Assembly: GCF_047345145.1 (NCBI RefSeq)
Contig: NZ_JBLFER010000002.1
Span: forward strand, 372,001-436,000
From: Maribacter_C sp047345145
Lineage (GTDB): Bacteria > Bacteroidota > Bacteroidia > Flavobacteriales > Flavobacteriaceae
Direction of reading: 5' to 3'
Length of the DNA stretch: 64,000 nt
Shown here: positions 53,147-61,888 of the stretch, piece after piece
Position numbering within the stretch: the first letter of the stretch is position 1
How the letters are laid out: each line of letters opens with the position of its first letter
Position numbers and translations under genes: made by a program
Notes under the pieces: generated by a model
Seen by the model: the letters and a program-made list of their open reading frames with translations, nothing else
The model's database searches: none
Told to the model about the DNA's origin: nothing

Positions 53147-53728
53147 ATGAGTGATACTAACTTTTTTGCACACGAAACTGCTGTTATTGATGAAGGATGC
53201 ACTATTGGGGAAGGAACCAAAATTTGGCACTTTTCACATGTTATGTCTAGCTGCAAATTAGGCGAAAAATGTAATATCGGTCAAAATGTTGTCATTTCAC
53301 CGAAAGTGATCTTAGGCAATAATGTAAAGGTTCAAAACAATGTATCTATCTATACAGGAGTCATATGCGAAGATGATGTTTTTTTGGGTCCATCTATGGT
53401 TTTTACGAATATTGTAAACCCCAGAAGCGCAATTGTTCGCAGAGATAGTTATGTCGAAACGATTGTTGAGAAAGGTTCGTCGATAGGGGCAAACGCCACC
53501 ATAATTTGTGGAAATACAATTGGGAGATACGCTTTGATTGGCGCTGGTGCGGTGGTAACAAAAGAAGTGAAGCAATATGCGCTTTTAGTTGGAAACCCTG
53601 CAAAGCAAATAGGATGGGTAAGTGAATATGGCCATCGCTTGGCGTTTGATAATAAGGGACTAGCTATATGTGAAGAAAGTAAGCAAGAATATCGGCTTTT
53701 GAATGATGTAGTTGAACGAATTAAATAA
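53147..53728 (+). CDS. WlbB/WbpD-like sugar N-acyltransferase (left-handed beta-helix)
   Basis: 193 residues of hexapeptide-repeat acyltransferase with repeated [LIV]-G-x-x-x-x units (IGEGTKIWHFSHV, KLGEKCNIGQNVVIS, LGNNVKVQNNVSI, IGANATIICGNTIG). The start and the DVFLGPSMVFTNIVNPRS segment resemble WlbB/WbpD, which acetylate the 3-amino group of UDP-3-amino-GlcNAcA; FdtC-like enzymes on dTDP-sugars are an alternative. It precedes a WlbA-like dehydrogenase by 21 bp, which supports the Wlb assignment. The matching aminotransferase is not in the window. Confidence 0.85.
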   Translation: MSDTNFFAHETAVIDEGCTIGEGTKIWHFSHVMSSCKLGEKCNIGQNVVISPKVILGNNVKVQNNVSIYTGVICEDDVFLGPSMVFTNIVNPRSAIVRRDSYVETIVEKGSSIGANATIICGNTIGRYALIGAGAVVTKEVKQYALLVGNPAKQIGWVSEYGHRLAFDNKGLAICEESKQEYRLLNDVVERIK

Positions 53729-53749
53729 GAATTTAGAACCAAACAACTA

Positions 53750-54688
53750 ATGAAAAATTTTGCCTTGATAGGAGCTGCGGGTTATATCGCCCCTCGGCAT
53801 ATGAAAGCCATTAAAGACACTAATAATAATTTACTTGCTGCTTTTGACAAAGGAGACAGCGTAGGAGTTATTGACTCCTATTTTCCAAAGGCTGATTTTT
53901 TTGTGGAATTTGAACGGTTTGACCGTCATATCGAAAAGTTGAAATACGAATCAAATACCTTACTGGATTATGTAAGTATTTGTTCACCAAATTATTTGCA
54001 CGATGCACACATGCGGTTTGCTTTACGAAGTGGTGCAGATGCTATTTGCGAAAAACCTCTGGTTTTGAATCCTTGGAATATTGATAAATTGCTGCATGTA
54101 GAGAAAAATACAGGCAAAAAGATATATAACATTCTTCAGCTACGCGTGCACCCAAGTATCATTGCTTTAAAAGAAAAAGTCAAGAATTCAAAAAAGGATA
54201 GCAAGTTTGAAGTAGATTTAACGTATTTGACCTCTCGGGGAAATTGGTATCATACTTCGTGGAAGGGAGATCATAGTAAGTCGGGCGGTATAGCCACCAA
54301 TATAGGGGTACATTTTTATGATATGCTCTCTTGGATTTTTGGTGATGTCCAAGAGAATATCGTACATATTCATGAGGAAGACCGCGCAGCGGGATATTTA
54401 GAATTTGAGAATGCTAGGGTACGTTGGTTCTTGTCGATTAATTCAGAATATCTTCCGAAAGAAATTAGAGAAAAAGGACAAACTACTTTTAGATCGATCA
54501 CAATTGATGGCGAGGAACTAGAGTTTAGTGGCGGTTTTACTGATTTGCATACTATGGTGTATAAAGATATTCTTGCAGGTAAAGGGTATGGTCTTACCGC
54601 AGCGAGAACGGCAATCGAAATTGTACACAATATTCGTAACACCGAGCCAATTGGTTTGAAAGGGGAGTATCACTCTTTTGCAAAATAG
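53750..54688 (+). CDS. WlbA/WbpB-like Gfo/Idh/MocA family sugar dehydrogenase
   Basis: 312 residues. Rossmann start NFALIGAAGYIAPRHMKAIK, typical of WlbA/WbpB (UDP-GlcNAcA 3-dehydrogenase), then YVSICSPNYLHDAHMRFALR (about 75-94), the ICEKPLVLNP motif with the conserved Lys (about 102-111) and the catalytic-region GGIATNIGVHFYDML (about 179-193). It would oxidise C3 of a UDP-sugar so that an aminotransferase and the adjacent acyltransferase can place a 3-acetamido group. A Wzx flippase gene follows after 63 bp. Confidence 0.87.
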   Translation: MKNFALIGAAGYIAPRHMKAIKDTNNNLLAAFDKGDSVGVIDSYFPKADFFVEFERFDRHIEKLKYESNTLLDYVSICSPNYLHDAHMRFALRSGADAICEKPLVLNPWNIDKLLHVEKNTGKKIYNILQLRVHPSIIALKEKVKNSKKDSKFEVDLTYLTSRGNWYHTSWKGDHSKSGGIATNIGVHFYDMLSWIFGDVQENIVHIHEEDRAAGYLEFENARVRWFLSINSEYLPKEIREKGQTTFRSITIDGEELEFSGGFTDLHTMVYKDILAGKGYGLTAARTAIEIVHNIRNTEPIGLKGEYHSFAK

Positions 54689-54751
54689 ATACAGCATAAA
54701 ACCTGTACTTCTAAGAGGTCTTATTTAATACTAAAGAAATCAAAGATTAAT

Positions 54752-56017
54752 TTGTTATTAAAAATTTGGTCTAAATTTTCGAAGTCGGAATTTTCAAGAA
54801 ACGTATCTTCTCAAATTCTGGGCACTGCTGTAGCCCAAGCATTACCTTTTTTAGCTACACCCCTATTAACACGTCTTTTTACAGAAGATGATTTTGCCAC
54901 ATACACTTCATTTTTTGCTGTAGCAAGTATATTTGGAGTTGCAGCAGGCGGAAAATATCATCTAGCCTTGGTTTTACCAAAAGAGGAGAAAGATGCAAAT
55001 AAAATCTTTGTTCTTAGTGTTTACTTGACTATTCTTTATGCAATTGCAATTGCACTTTTCCTTCCACTTTTCCATAGTTTTTTTCCAGAGAATTTAAGCA
55101 GTGTATTGTACTATGTGCCACTTTATGTTTTATTTTTTGGTATTTGGAGCGCCTACATTAATGTTTCAATTAGACACAAAACCTTCAAGACAAATGCTAT
55201 TGCAAAGGTCTTACAAGCAATCGGGTATATTGTTACAGCAATTGGCTTAGGCTTTTCAAAAATTTGGCTGTATGGCTTGGTAATAGCTAAAATCAGCGGA
55301 ATTTGTATCTCCTGGTTATTTCTATCTAAAAAGTCTAGAACGCGATTTAGCCTGGTTCCTTTTAGAAGTTTGAAGTCAGTTGCAAAAACATATATTGATT
55401 ATCCAAAATTCGGTATTTGGCCTGCTTTCTTAAATACTATTTCGCTTCAAGCATTGGTCTTGATTCTTACCAAATATTACACCACCGATGATTTAGGATA
55501 TTTTGGACTTACTTTGATGGTATTGAGTGCTCCGTTAGCTCTTATAGGAGCCTCGTACAAAGATGTTTTTTATCAAAAAATTGCAGCTTTGATGAATGAG
55601 AAAAGACATCATGAAGCGCTTGCTTTTTTTAGAAAATCGGCGTTAGCTCTTATTATTATGGGCATACCTATTTGTCTAGTACTATATCTTTTCGGCGAAC
55701 CGCTTTTTGGTTTTGTTTTTGGTGAAAAATGGGAGAGATCAGGTCTATTTGCCTCTATTTTGGCATTTAGTTTTGTAGTCAAACTCGTGGCCAGTCCATT
55801 ATCATCTATTTTTAATGCAACGAATACCTTGCGTACCGCTTCGAAATGGCAAGTTTTATATTTTATTAGCACCTTTGCTACATTAATCATTTGTGCTAGC
55901 TTTTTAAAATTCTCAGTTGAAAAACTTTTGTTTGTTTACGTGGTTCACGAGTGCATTCTTTATGGAATATACTTAGTATTGCAATATAAAACATTAAAAG
56001 ATTCGAAAGTTATTTAG
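54752..56017 (+). CDS. Wzx-like polysaccharide flippase (MATE-type)
   Basis: 421 residues with about 12 hydrophobic helices. The N-terminal SEFSRNVSSQILGTAVAQALPFLATPLLTRLFT region (cited in part) is typical of the oligosaccharide flippase/RfbX family, which moves undecaprenyl-linked repeat units across the inner membrane. Translation likely starts at TTG 54752; no good ATG is near. Later segments FGLTLMVLSAPLALIGASYK and RTASKWQVLYFIS fit family helices 7-11. It lies amid the sugar genes, so its substrate should be the O-unit containing rhamnose and a Wlb-type sugar; inference. Confidence 0.9.
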   Translation: MLLKIWSKFSKSEFSRNVSSQILGTAVAQALPFLATPLLTRLFTEDDFATYTSFFAVASIFGVAAGGKYHLALVLPKEEKDANKIFVLSVYLTILYAIAIALFLPLFHSFFPENLSSVLYYVPLYVLFFGIWSAYINVSIRHKTFKTNAIAKVLQAIGYIVTAIGLGFSKIWLYGLVIAKISGICISWLFLSKKSRTRFSLVPFRSLKSVAKTYIDYPKFGIWPAFLNTISLQALVLILTKYYTTDDLGYFGLTLMVLSAPLALIGASYKDVFYQKIAALMNEKRHHEALAFFRKSALALIIMGIPICLVLYLFGEPLFGFVFGEKWERSGLFASILAFSFVVKLVASPLSSIFNATNTLRTASKWQVLYFISTFATLIICASFLKFSVEKLLFVYVVHECILYGIYLVLQYKTLKDSKVI

Positions 56018-56115
56018 GAACGAAGTTTTGAATGAAAATGAGCCTTTTTAGTGGGCCTAGGGTTTCTCTTTTTAGCTTGTAACTAAATCAAGGTTTTTTT
56101 GTTCCTTTTAATTAA

Positions 56116-58254
56116 ATGCCTATGCAAATAAGGTTTCCTTTATTTTTAACGTGTATTCTAATCTTATCAGCGTTAGTAACTCCTATTAATGCAAATGAAT
56201 ATGAAACAAAGGGAATTTACTTGAAGATTGCTGTTCAACTATATTCCTATGCCAACTTTCAAGAAGCTCTTAATGACGAAAAAAATATCAATTGGGATAC
56301 TGATTTCGAAAAAGCAAACGCTATAACTGGGGCATATGCTGCTTTTGAATTAAAAAAGCATTACGAGTTGTTGGGAAAGAATGCAACAATAAGTAACTAC
56401 AACAAAAACAAGGTTGATAAAAGTATTGTACTTCTTTTAAAAGAAAGTTTTTCATCAAATCATCCTGTAGCCGCTTCCCAAGTTAATTATGAAACTTTGG
56501 GCGATCAAGGCTTCTCAATAGTACCGTACAAACGGACGCTCTTCGTGACAGCGAATACCAGAATAGGTCTTTTGTATGGTTCTTACGAAGTTTTAAAAAA
56601 AATTGGCTTTGAATGGTATAACCCAGATGAAACAATTGTCCCTAAAAAAGGCAATGTAAAGAAGATCCATATCGAATCTTCCAAAAGCCCTTTTATTAAC
56701 CTTAGAGGGTTTTGGACGTTCTCAGAGGATTACTTATCTGAAAAGCGAGTGGTTTGGTTAGCTAGAAATCGGTTTAATATTGCAGGAAAAGTAGCGCCAT
56801 ATCTTGCAAAAAAGTTGGGAATAAAAATTTGGGGTGGAGAACATAATTTGATTCAAGAAGAATTTTCAAGACCGGGTTTGTTTGAGAAACACCCTGAATG
56901 GTATGCGCTGTACAAAAACGAACGCTTACCGGTGAACTCCAAAGGAAATTATACCAACCCCTCTTACGCCAATGTTGAAGCGGCGGAATATTTTGCTAAA
57001 AAGATTTTATTCAGATTGACCAAAGGCGATCTCGCCCATGTAGATATTTTGAATGTGTGGCCTGCTGACAGAAGAAATGGACGTTTAGATCAAAGTGAAA
57101 TAGCAAAGGCGGCAGGTAATTTTTCGGACACTTTATTGTCATTTTATGGAGTATTAGCTCAGCATTTAAAAAGTGCATATGAGGAAGGTACTTTGAAGAG
57201 AAGAGTGATTTTAGCCGGTATTTCGTATCATTTGACACTTGAAGCACCAAGTAATACGGCAATGATTAAAAAACTTGAGGAGCTAGATTATATTCATATT
57301 TTTTATCCAAGCACAAGAGATTGGTCGTACCCGATTAACAAGAACCTAGAGCAAAGTGATATTAATAAAAAGCTCCATGATAGTTTTAATGAATGGCAAA
57401 AAAAGACCAATTTCGAATATGGTGTTGTGGCATACAATAACAAAAGCAATTATAGCGCCATTGCACTAACTGATCATTTAAATTTTGCAGAGAATTTGGA
57501 TTTTTACTTCCCCCAAAAGGGAGGCCTATATAGCTATATGCATGCGATAAAAGAAAACCCTGGGCCATTGCAATTAACAAATGCACTAATTTCAGAATTT
57601 GGATGGAAAGGACCGAATGAACCTTCAAAAATGAAGGCAAAACTAATTATCGAAAAGTATTTTAAAAACAGGTATGGAAAATTTGCTAAAAAGTGGAATG
57701 AAATCTATGATGAAATGTCGTTATCCGTCAGCAATGCAAAAAGCATTTTCGAAGCTGAATCTTTAAGCTCATTTTTGTTTCAAAACGTTTATTGGGCAAA
57801 ACCACGCTTTTCTCAGGAAGAGGCGATATCGTTTATTCCGAAGTATTTAAAGGGAGGATTTCAAAAAATACCAAATGGCATATATTATGATAAAGAGGCG
57901 ACATACAAAGCTAATTTTATCGGTCTGGAAGAGTCAATAGGCATTCATCTTCGCTTAGAACCTATTTGGAAAGCTTTAATCGAGCAGGTTAACGAAGATG
58001 AAATAAAAAAAAGAATGCAAGAAGATATTGTTTGGTTTGAAGCAACTAAGCACAGGTATAATTTGATGGCTCTATGTTGTGATTTCGTCAAAGCTGAAAG
58101 CAAGAATCACGAGACTAGTGATTTGAAAAAGCGTATAGAAAAAGAAATACTTTATTTGGAAAATACCAGTGTTACGAATGATCTAATTTCTCCTGTTAAT
58201 CAAAGAGCATTCCTTGAGATAATAAAAAAAAGAATCAATTTGGTCAAAGAATAG
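56116..58254 (+). CDS. DUF4838 family protein, glycoside-hydrolase-like, secreted
   Basis: 712 residues with a signal peptide (QIRFPLFLTCILILSALVTP, cleavage near NANE). Residues about 30-190 resemble the small alpha/beta domain seen before alpha-glucuronidase-like hydrolases (VTANTRIGLLYGSYEVLKKIGFEWYNPDE, cited in part). The middle (about 190-500) looks like DUF4838, a TIM-barrel-like family: LRGFWTFSEDYLSEKRVVWLARNRF, KHPEWYALYKNERL, HVDILNVWPADRR, EYGVVAYNNKSNYSA. A helical C-terminus follows. I cannot name the catalytic residues with confidence. It lies between flippase and O-antigen ligase genes, unusual for a polysaccharide assembly locus; it might trim or remodel the surface glycan. 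Confidence 0.78.
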   Translation: MPMQIRFPLFLTCILILSALVTPINANEYETKGIYLKIAVQLYSYANFQEALNDEKNINWDTDFEKANAITGAYAAFELKKHYELLGKNATISNYNKNKVDKSIVLLLKESFSSNHPVAASQVNYETLGDQGFSIVPYKRTLFVTANTRIGLLYGSYEVLKKIGFEWYNPDETIVPKKGNVKKIHIESSKSPFINLRGFWTFSEDYLSEKRVVWLARNRFNIAGKVAPYLAKKLGIKIWGGEHNLIQEEFSRPGLFEKHPEWYALYKNERLPVNSKGNYTNPSYANVEAAEYFAKKILFRLTKGDLAHVDILNVWPADRRNGRLDQSEIAKAAGNFSDTLLSFYGVLAQHLKSAYEEGTLKRRVILAGISYHLTLEAPSNTAMIKKLEELDYIHIFYPSTRDWSYPINKNLEQSDINKKLHDSFNEWQKKTNFEYGVVAYNNKSNYSAIALTDHLNFAENLDFYFPQKGGLYSYMHAIKENPGPLQLTNALISEFGWKGPNEPSKMKAKLIIEKYFKNRYGKFAKKWNEIYDEMSLSVSNAKSIFEAESLSSFLFQNVYWAKPRFSQEEAISFIPKYLKGGFQKIPNGIYYDKEATYKANFIGLEESIGIHLRLEPIWKALIEQVNEDEIKKRMQEDIVWFEATKHRYNLMALCCDFVKAESKNHETSDLKKRIEKEILYLENTSVTNDLISPVNQRAFLEIIKKRINLVKE

Positions 58255-58342
58255 CAAGTTTGAATTTGAACCGTGATCCTTTTTCCTCAATTTTAAATTT
58301 ATTGCTTAAAAAAATGAAATTAAAGAAGGTATTTAATAATTT

Positions 58343-59590
58343 ATGAAGTTGAACAAACTAAAACATAACGGGTATTACTTTGGTGCCCTTATTTATATAT
58401 TTTTGATTCCCTTTCCTCAAAAGATAGTGAACGTATCTTTGATCATTTGGGTGGTACTTTCATTAGTAAGTTTTAAAAGAAATTTGGTGCATAAGAGTCG
58501 TTATTTATGGCTGCTACCAATTCTTTATATCATGTATTTTATGGGTTTTTTTACTTCAGAAATAGCTTCTTTTAGGTTTTTGGAATACAAGCTCTCATTT
58601 TTGGCCTTCCCCTTACTTTTTTTTCTTCACACCTACAATACAAGACAACGTAATACTATATTGACATTTCTAGTTTGGGGTTTGCTAGCTGCGTCTTTAC
58701 TCTGCTTGGGGGTGGCATTTTATAATTCAATCGAATGGCAAGGAACAAATTTAGTTTTTCAACCGAATGTATTGCAAGACAAGGGTTTTATGGAATCTAT
58801 TCTCTATGGAGGCAATTATTTTTTTGGGAGACACCTATCCATATTTCATCAAACCGTTTACTTTGCAATGTATCTTTGTACAGGTATCGCTATTTTGCTT
58901 TTTAACAAGCATTTATTCTCTTCCAGACTTCGAGTAGTTCTTCTAAGTGTTTTTATCTTTTTTATTTTCCTGGTTTCTAATAAAGCCAGTTTTATCGTTT
59001 TGACCTTGATATTAGGTATTAAGGTTTGGACATGGAACGCACATCGTGGAAAAAAGCTAATTGGCCTTTCTGCCTTCATCCTTATTCTATTAGCATTTGT
59101 TCTTTTTAACCCAAGGGTTAAAATGGGAGTAGTAAATTTGGCAAAAGGAAAAGCAGTGGTGAACAAAGAAGCAAGATATGGGCTCGCAACCCGATTACTT
59201 AGTTGGGACGCTGCAATTGCCCTAATTAAAGAAAAACCAATGTTTGGTTATGGGTACGCTGAAACGCAAGTTGCCTTAAATAAGAAATATCAGGAGAAGG
59301 GATATATTTATCCTTTAAAAGATAGTTACAATGCACACAACCTATGGTTACAGTCTTGGTTAGAGAATGGATTTTTAGCAGTACTTCTGCTGTTTAGCCT
59401 ATTCTATATACTTCTTAGGCAAGAATTGGGAAATTTCAAGTCAGCCCCTTTGTTATTGACCTTTGTGTTTATTTTGTTAATAAATTCAATGTTTGAAGGG
59501 CTATTCAATCGCTTTTCTGGCATTTCCTTTTTTTCGTTTTTGGTTTGTTTCATTTTTTCAGCATCGAAAGGAGGGTTAGTTAAGAAATGA
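58343..59590 (+). CDS. O-antigen ligase family (WaaL-like) membrane protein
   Basis: 415 residues, about 11 hydrophobic helices with one large periplasmic loop (about 265-335). The Wzy_C/WaaL features are visible: RLLSWDAAIALIKEKPMFGYGYAETQ (cited in part) just before YNAHNLWLQSWLENGF, whose conserved His (NAHN) matches the catalytic-loop histidine of O-antigen ligases. It would transfer the undecaprenyl-linked glycan to lipid A core or another acceptor. It overlaps the next membrane-protein gene by 4 bp. Confidence 0.88.
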   Translation: MKLNKLKHNGYYFGALIYIFLIPFPQKIVNVSLIIWVVLSLVSFKRNLVHKSRYLWLLPILYIMYFMGFFTSEIASFRFLEYKLSFLAFPLLFFLHTYNTRQRNTILTFLVWGLLAASLLCLGVAFYNSIEWQGTNLVFQPNVLQDKGFMESILYGGNYFFGRHLSIFHQTVYFAMYLCTGIAILLFNKHLFSSRLRVVLLSVFIFFIFLVSNKASFIVLTLILGIKVWTWNAHRGKKLIGLSAFILILLAFVLFNPRVKMGVVNLAKGKAVVNKEARYGLATRLLSWDAAIALIKEKPMFGYGYAETQVALNKKYQEKGYIYPLKDSYNAHNLWLQSWLENGFLAVLLLFSLFYILLRQELGNFKSAPLLLTFVFILLINSMFEGLFNRFSGISFFSFLVCFIFSASKGGLVKK

Positions 59591-60834
59591 AACTCAAACT
59601 AACCACATCACATTACTTTATTTTGTATTTCTTCCTCTTAATGGGGTTATACCATTATAAAATCAAAACCTATTTTTATTGGCTTTATGTAGAGGATTTA
59701 TTAGGCCATAGTTTTGATTTTTCTATTGTAGGGTTTTCAATTTCGAGTATACTTTTCCTTATCAATCTTTATTTATTATTAGGGGTAAAAAAAACTAGGC
59801 TTGCTTTTATTGTATTGTCAATCTTTTTTGTTTTGCTGACAATCCCTTCTCTTATTGCTTTCACCTCTAAAGGAATTTATCCGTTCAGACTATTGGGGTA
59901 CCATCAGGGGCTTTTTATAGGATTATATTTACTATCAAAAGTGAAGATTAATTTCGATAATATCCCGGTTCTTAAAAAGAAGCAGGCATTGTATTTATTG
60001 CTTTTAATTACAACCATCGGCACGCTACCCTATCTTTTGATATATGGTCCTCACATCAATTTAAAAAACTTACTTCTTCTCGATGTGTATGAGACAAGGG
60101 CCATAATGGGCAAATTAAGCAACCCTTATTTTGGATATACCTATTCATTATTTACGAAAATCATTATTCCGTTAATTATTTTGTTTGCCCTTGAACTTAA
60201 AAAGAAGGTTTGGGTGATCGTCGGTGTACTTTATCTCATATTATTTTATCTTTTTGGAGCACATAAAACCGTATATGCTGGTCTTTTGGTGGTATTAATT
60301 TTTTACCGTTTTAGTTTTGCACAAGGGGTTAATTATATTGCAAAGTATTCTAGCATTGCTATTTTGGGGTGTATGCTATTCGCCTTGGTAGGCTATGATT
60401 ACCCATGGATTTTATCATTTAGACGTATTCATTTCATACCTACCTTACTTGATATTTGTTATTTAGATTTCTTTGATGGTCAACCGATATATTGGTCAGA
60501 ATCGATTTTAAAACGTTTTGTTGAATACCCATTTGAGATGCGATCTACAAATCTGATAGGAGAAGCCTATTTCAATAGGGCAGATGTATCAGCGAACAAT
60601 GGGCTGGTTTCTGAAGGATTCATGAATATGGGGTCTTTTGGGGTAGCAATTAATATTATTTTGGTGTCAACTTATTTCATGTTGTTGAATAATCTTAAGA
60701 TTTCGCCCAAGTATTTTGGTTTGTTTTTCTTGGTTATTTTTTCATTCATTAGCTCTTCTCTTTTTACAGTATTTCTGACGCATGGTGCTTTGGCACTTTT
60801 GTTAGTTTCAATTTTCTTGCTCAACAGAAAATAA
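59587..60834 (+). CDS. Wzy-like polysaccharide polymerase (putative)
   Basis: 415 residues with about 10-11 hydrophobic helices and short loops. The context (directly after and overlapping a WaaL-like gene by 4 bp) and the topology suggest an O-antigen/capsule repeat-unit polymerase, a class with little sequence conservation. Segments such as LIGEAYFNRADVSANNGLVSEGFMNMG (cited in part) in the last large loop resemble oligosaccharide repeat unit polymerases. No clear family motif otherwise. The very AT-rich base use is stronger than in the housekeeping genes and suggests acquisition; assignment mainly by context. Confidence 0.65.
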   Translation: MKLKLTTSHYFILYFFLLMGLYHYKIKTYFYWLYVEDLLGHSFDFSIVGFSISSILFLINLYLLLGVKKTRLAFIVLSIFFVLLTIPSLIAFTSKGIYPFRLLGYHQGLFIGLYLLSKVKINFDNIPVLKKKQALYLLLLITTIGTLPYLLIYGPHINLKNLLLLDVYETRAIMGKLSNPYFGYTYSLFTKIIIPLIILFALELKKKVWVIVGVLYLILFYLFGAHKTVYAGLLVVLIFYRFSFAQGVNYIAKYSSIAILGCMLFALVGYDYPWILSFRRIHFIPTLLDICYLDFFDGQPIYWSESILKRFVEYPFEMRSTNLIGEAYFNRADVSANNGLVSEGFMNMGSFGVAINIILVSTYFMLLNNLKISPKYFGLFFLVIFSFISSSLFTVFLTHGALALLLVSIFLLNRK

Positions 60835-60888
60835 TTGAACTTTAGAGGCCTTCGTAAGTAAAACCGCACGAGCGAAAGGTTTTTTGGG

Positions 60889-60896
60889 TATCTTTG
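60889..60896 (+). promoter_or_regulatory. -7 promoter element of the second methyltransferase gene
   Basis: TATCTTTG, exact TAnnTTTG, 22 bp before ATG 60919. Confidence 0.5.
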
Positions 60897-60918
60897 ACCA
60901 GTAATTAAGTGGTAAAGC

Positions 60919-61680
60919 ATGAGTAAGACAATCGAAAAAAGGCTAGAAGATGAACAAAAATTTCACAATGAGATTTTTGAAACTGAAAAAAGAACGGAAG
61001 AAGTTGGTAGGTTTTATGCTATAAATGATGCCATTCATGATGCCTATGAAGGCTTTGTTTTTGAAAAACCAGAAGGCAAAGTATATTTAGAATATGGCTG
61101 TGGTATGGCGAAAGGGGGTCGATCAACTAGATTGGCGAGATTAGGAGCAAAGGTTCACGGTATTGATATTTCTGATTACGCCATTGATTTTTTGACAAAG
61201 GAGGCCGAAGAAGAGAATCTTGATATCGATTATCAAGTAATGAATGCAGAAGATATGTCATTTGAAGACAATTATTTTGATGTTATTTATGGCACAGGCA
61301 TTTTGCACCACCTTGATTTAGACAAGTCTTTTGAAAGTATTGCCAGAAAACTAAAAAAAGAAGGCACGGGAATTTTTATAGAACCTTTAGGGCATAACCC
61401 GTTGATTAATGGGTTTCGCGATAAAACTCCTGACATACGCACTGAAGATGAACACCCACTTTTAATGCCGGACTTTAAATTGGCTAAAAAATATTTTGGT
61501 AAGGTAGATGTGCAATATTTTTATTTGACAACACTAGGCGTGCCCATTCTCTTCAAAAAGAAACAACCTAAGTTTCTTATTAATTTCTGTAACGGTTTTG
61601 ATAAAGTTCTTTTTACTTTGTTGCCGTTTTTACGCAAACATGCATGGCAGGTGGTGGTTAAGTTTTCTGACCCTGTTTAG
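60919..61680 (+). CDS. class I SAM-dependent methyltransferase in the polysaccharide locus
   Basis: 253 residues. Motif I VYLEYGCGMAKGGRSTRLARLG (cited in part, about 55-76) is followed by the acidic VHGIDISDYAID (about 79-90) and DVIYGTGILHHLDLD (about 120-134) as in Methyltransf_11/25 enzymes. A C-terminal extension (about 175-253) has a hydrophobic stretch (CNGFDKVLFTLLPFL) that may touch the membrane. It probably methylates a sugar or lipid-linked intermediate of the locus. Preceded by its own promoter box. Confidence 0.9.
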   Translation: MSKTIEKRLEDEQKFHNEIFETEKRTEEVGRFYAINDAIHDAYEGFVFEKPEGKVYLEYGCGMAKGGRSTRLARLGAKVHGIDISDYAIDFLTKEAEEENLDIDYQVMNAEDMSFEDNYFDVIYGTGILHHLDLDKSFESIARKLKKEGTGIFIEPLGHNPLINGFRDKTPDIRTEDEHPLLMPDFKLAKKYFGKVDVQYFYLTTLGVPILFKKKQPKFLINFCNGFDKVLFTLLPFLRKHAWQVVVKFSDPV

Positions 61681-61888
61681 TTTTTTAAAGCGTATTAATA
61701 GTTTTAGAAAAGTCTGGTCAATTTTTTATTCAAATTTACTCTATTGTAATGGGTATTTTATGAACCTCAGTTAGGGGTAATATGTTGTTTCTTTTCCTTG
61801 CTTAATAGGGAGAACTATTTTTTTTAACTCCGTTATAAAACAAATGTTTTTTCAAACAATATCAAGAATGAAACTCCGTTTTTGCTAT

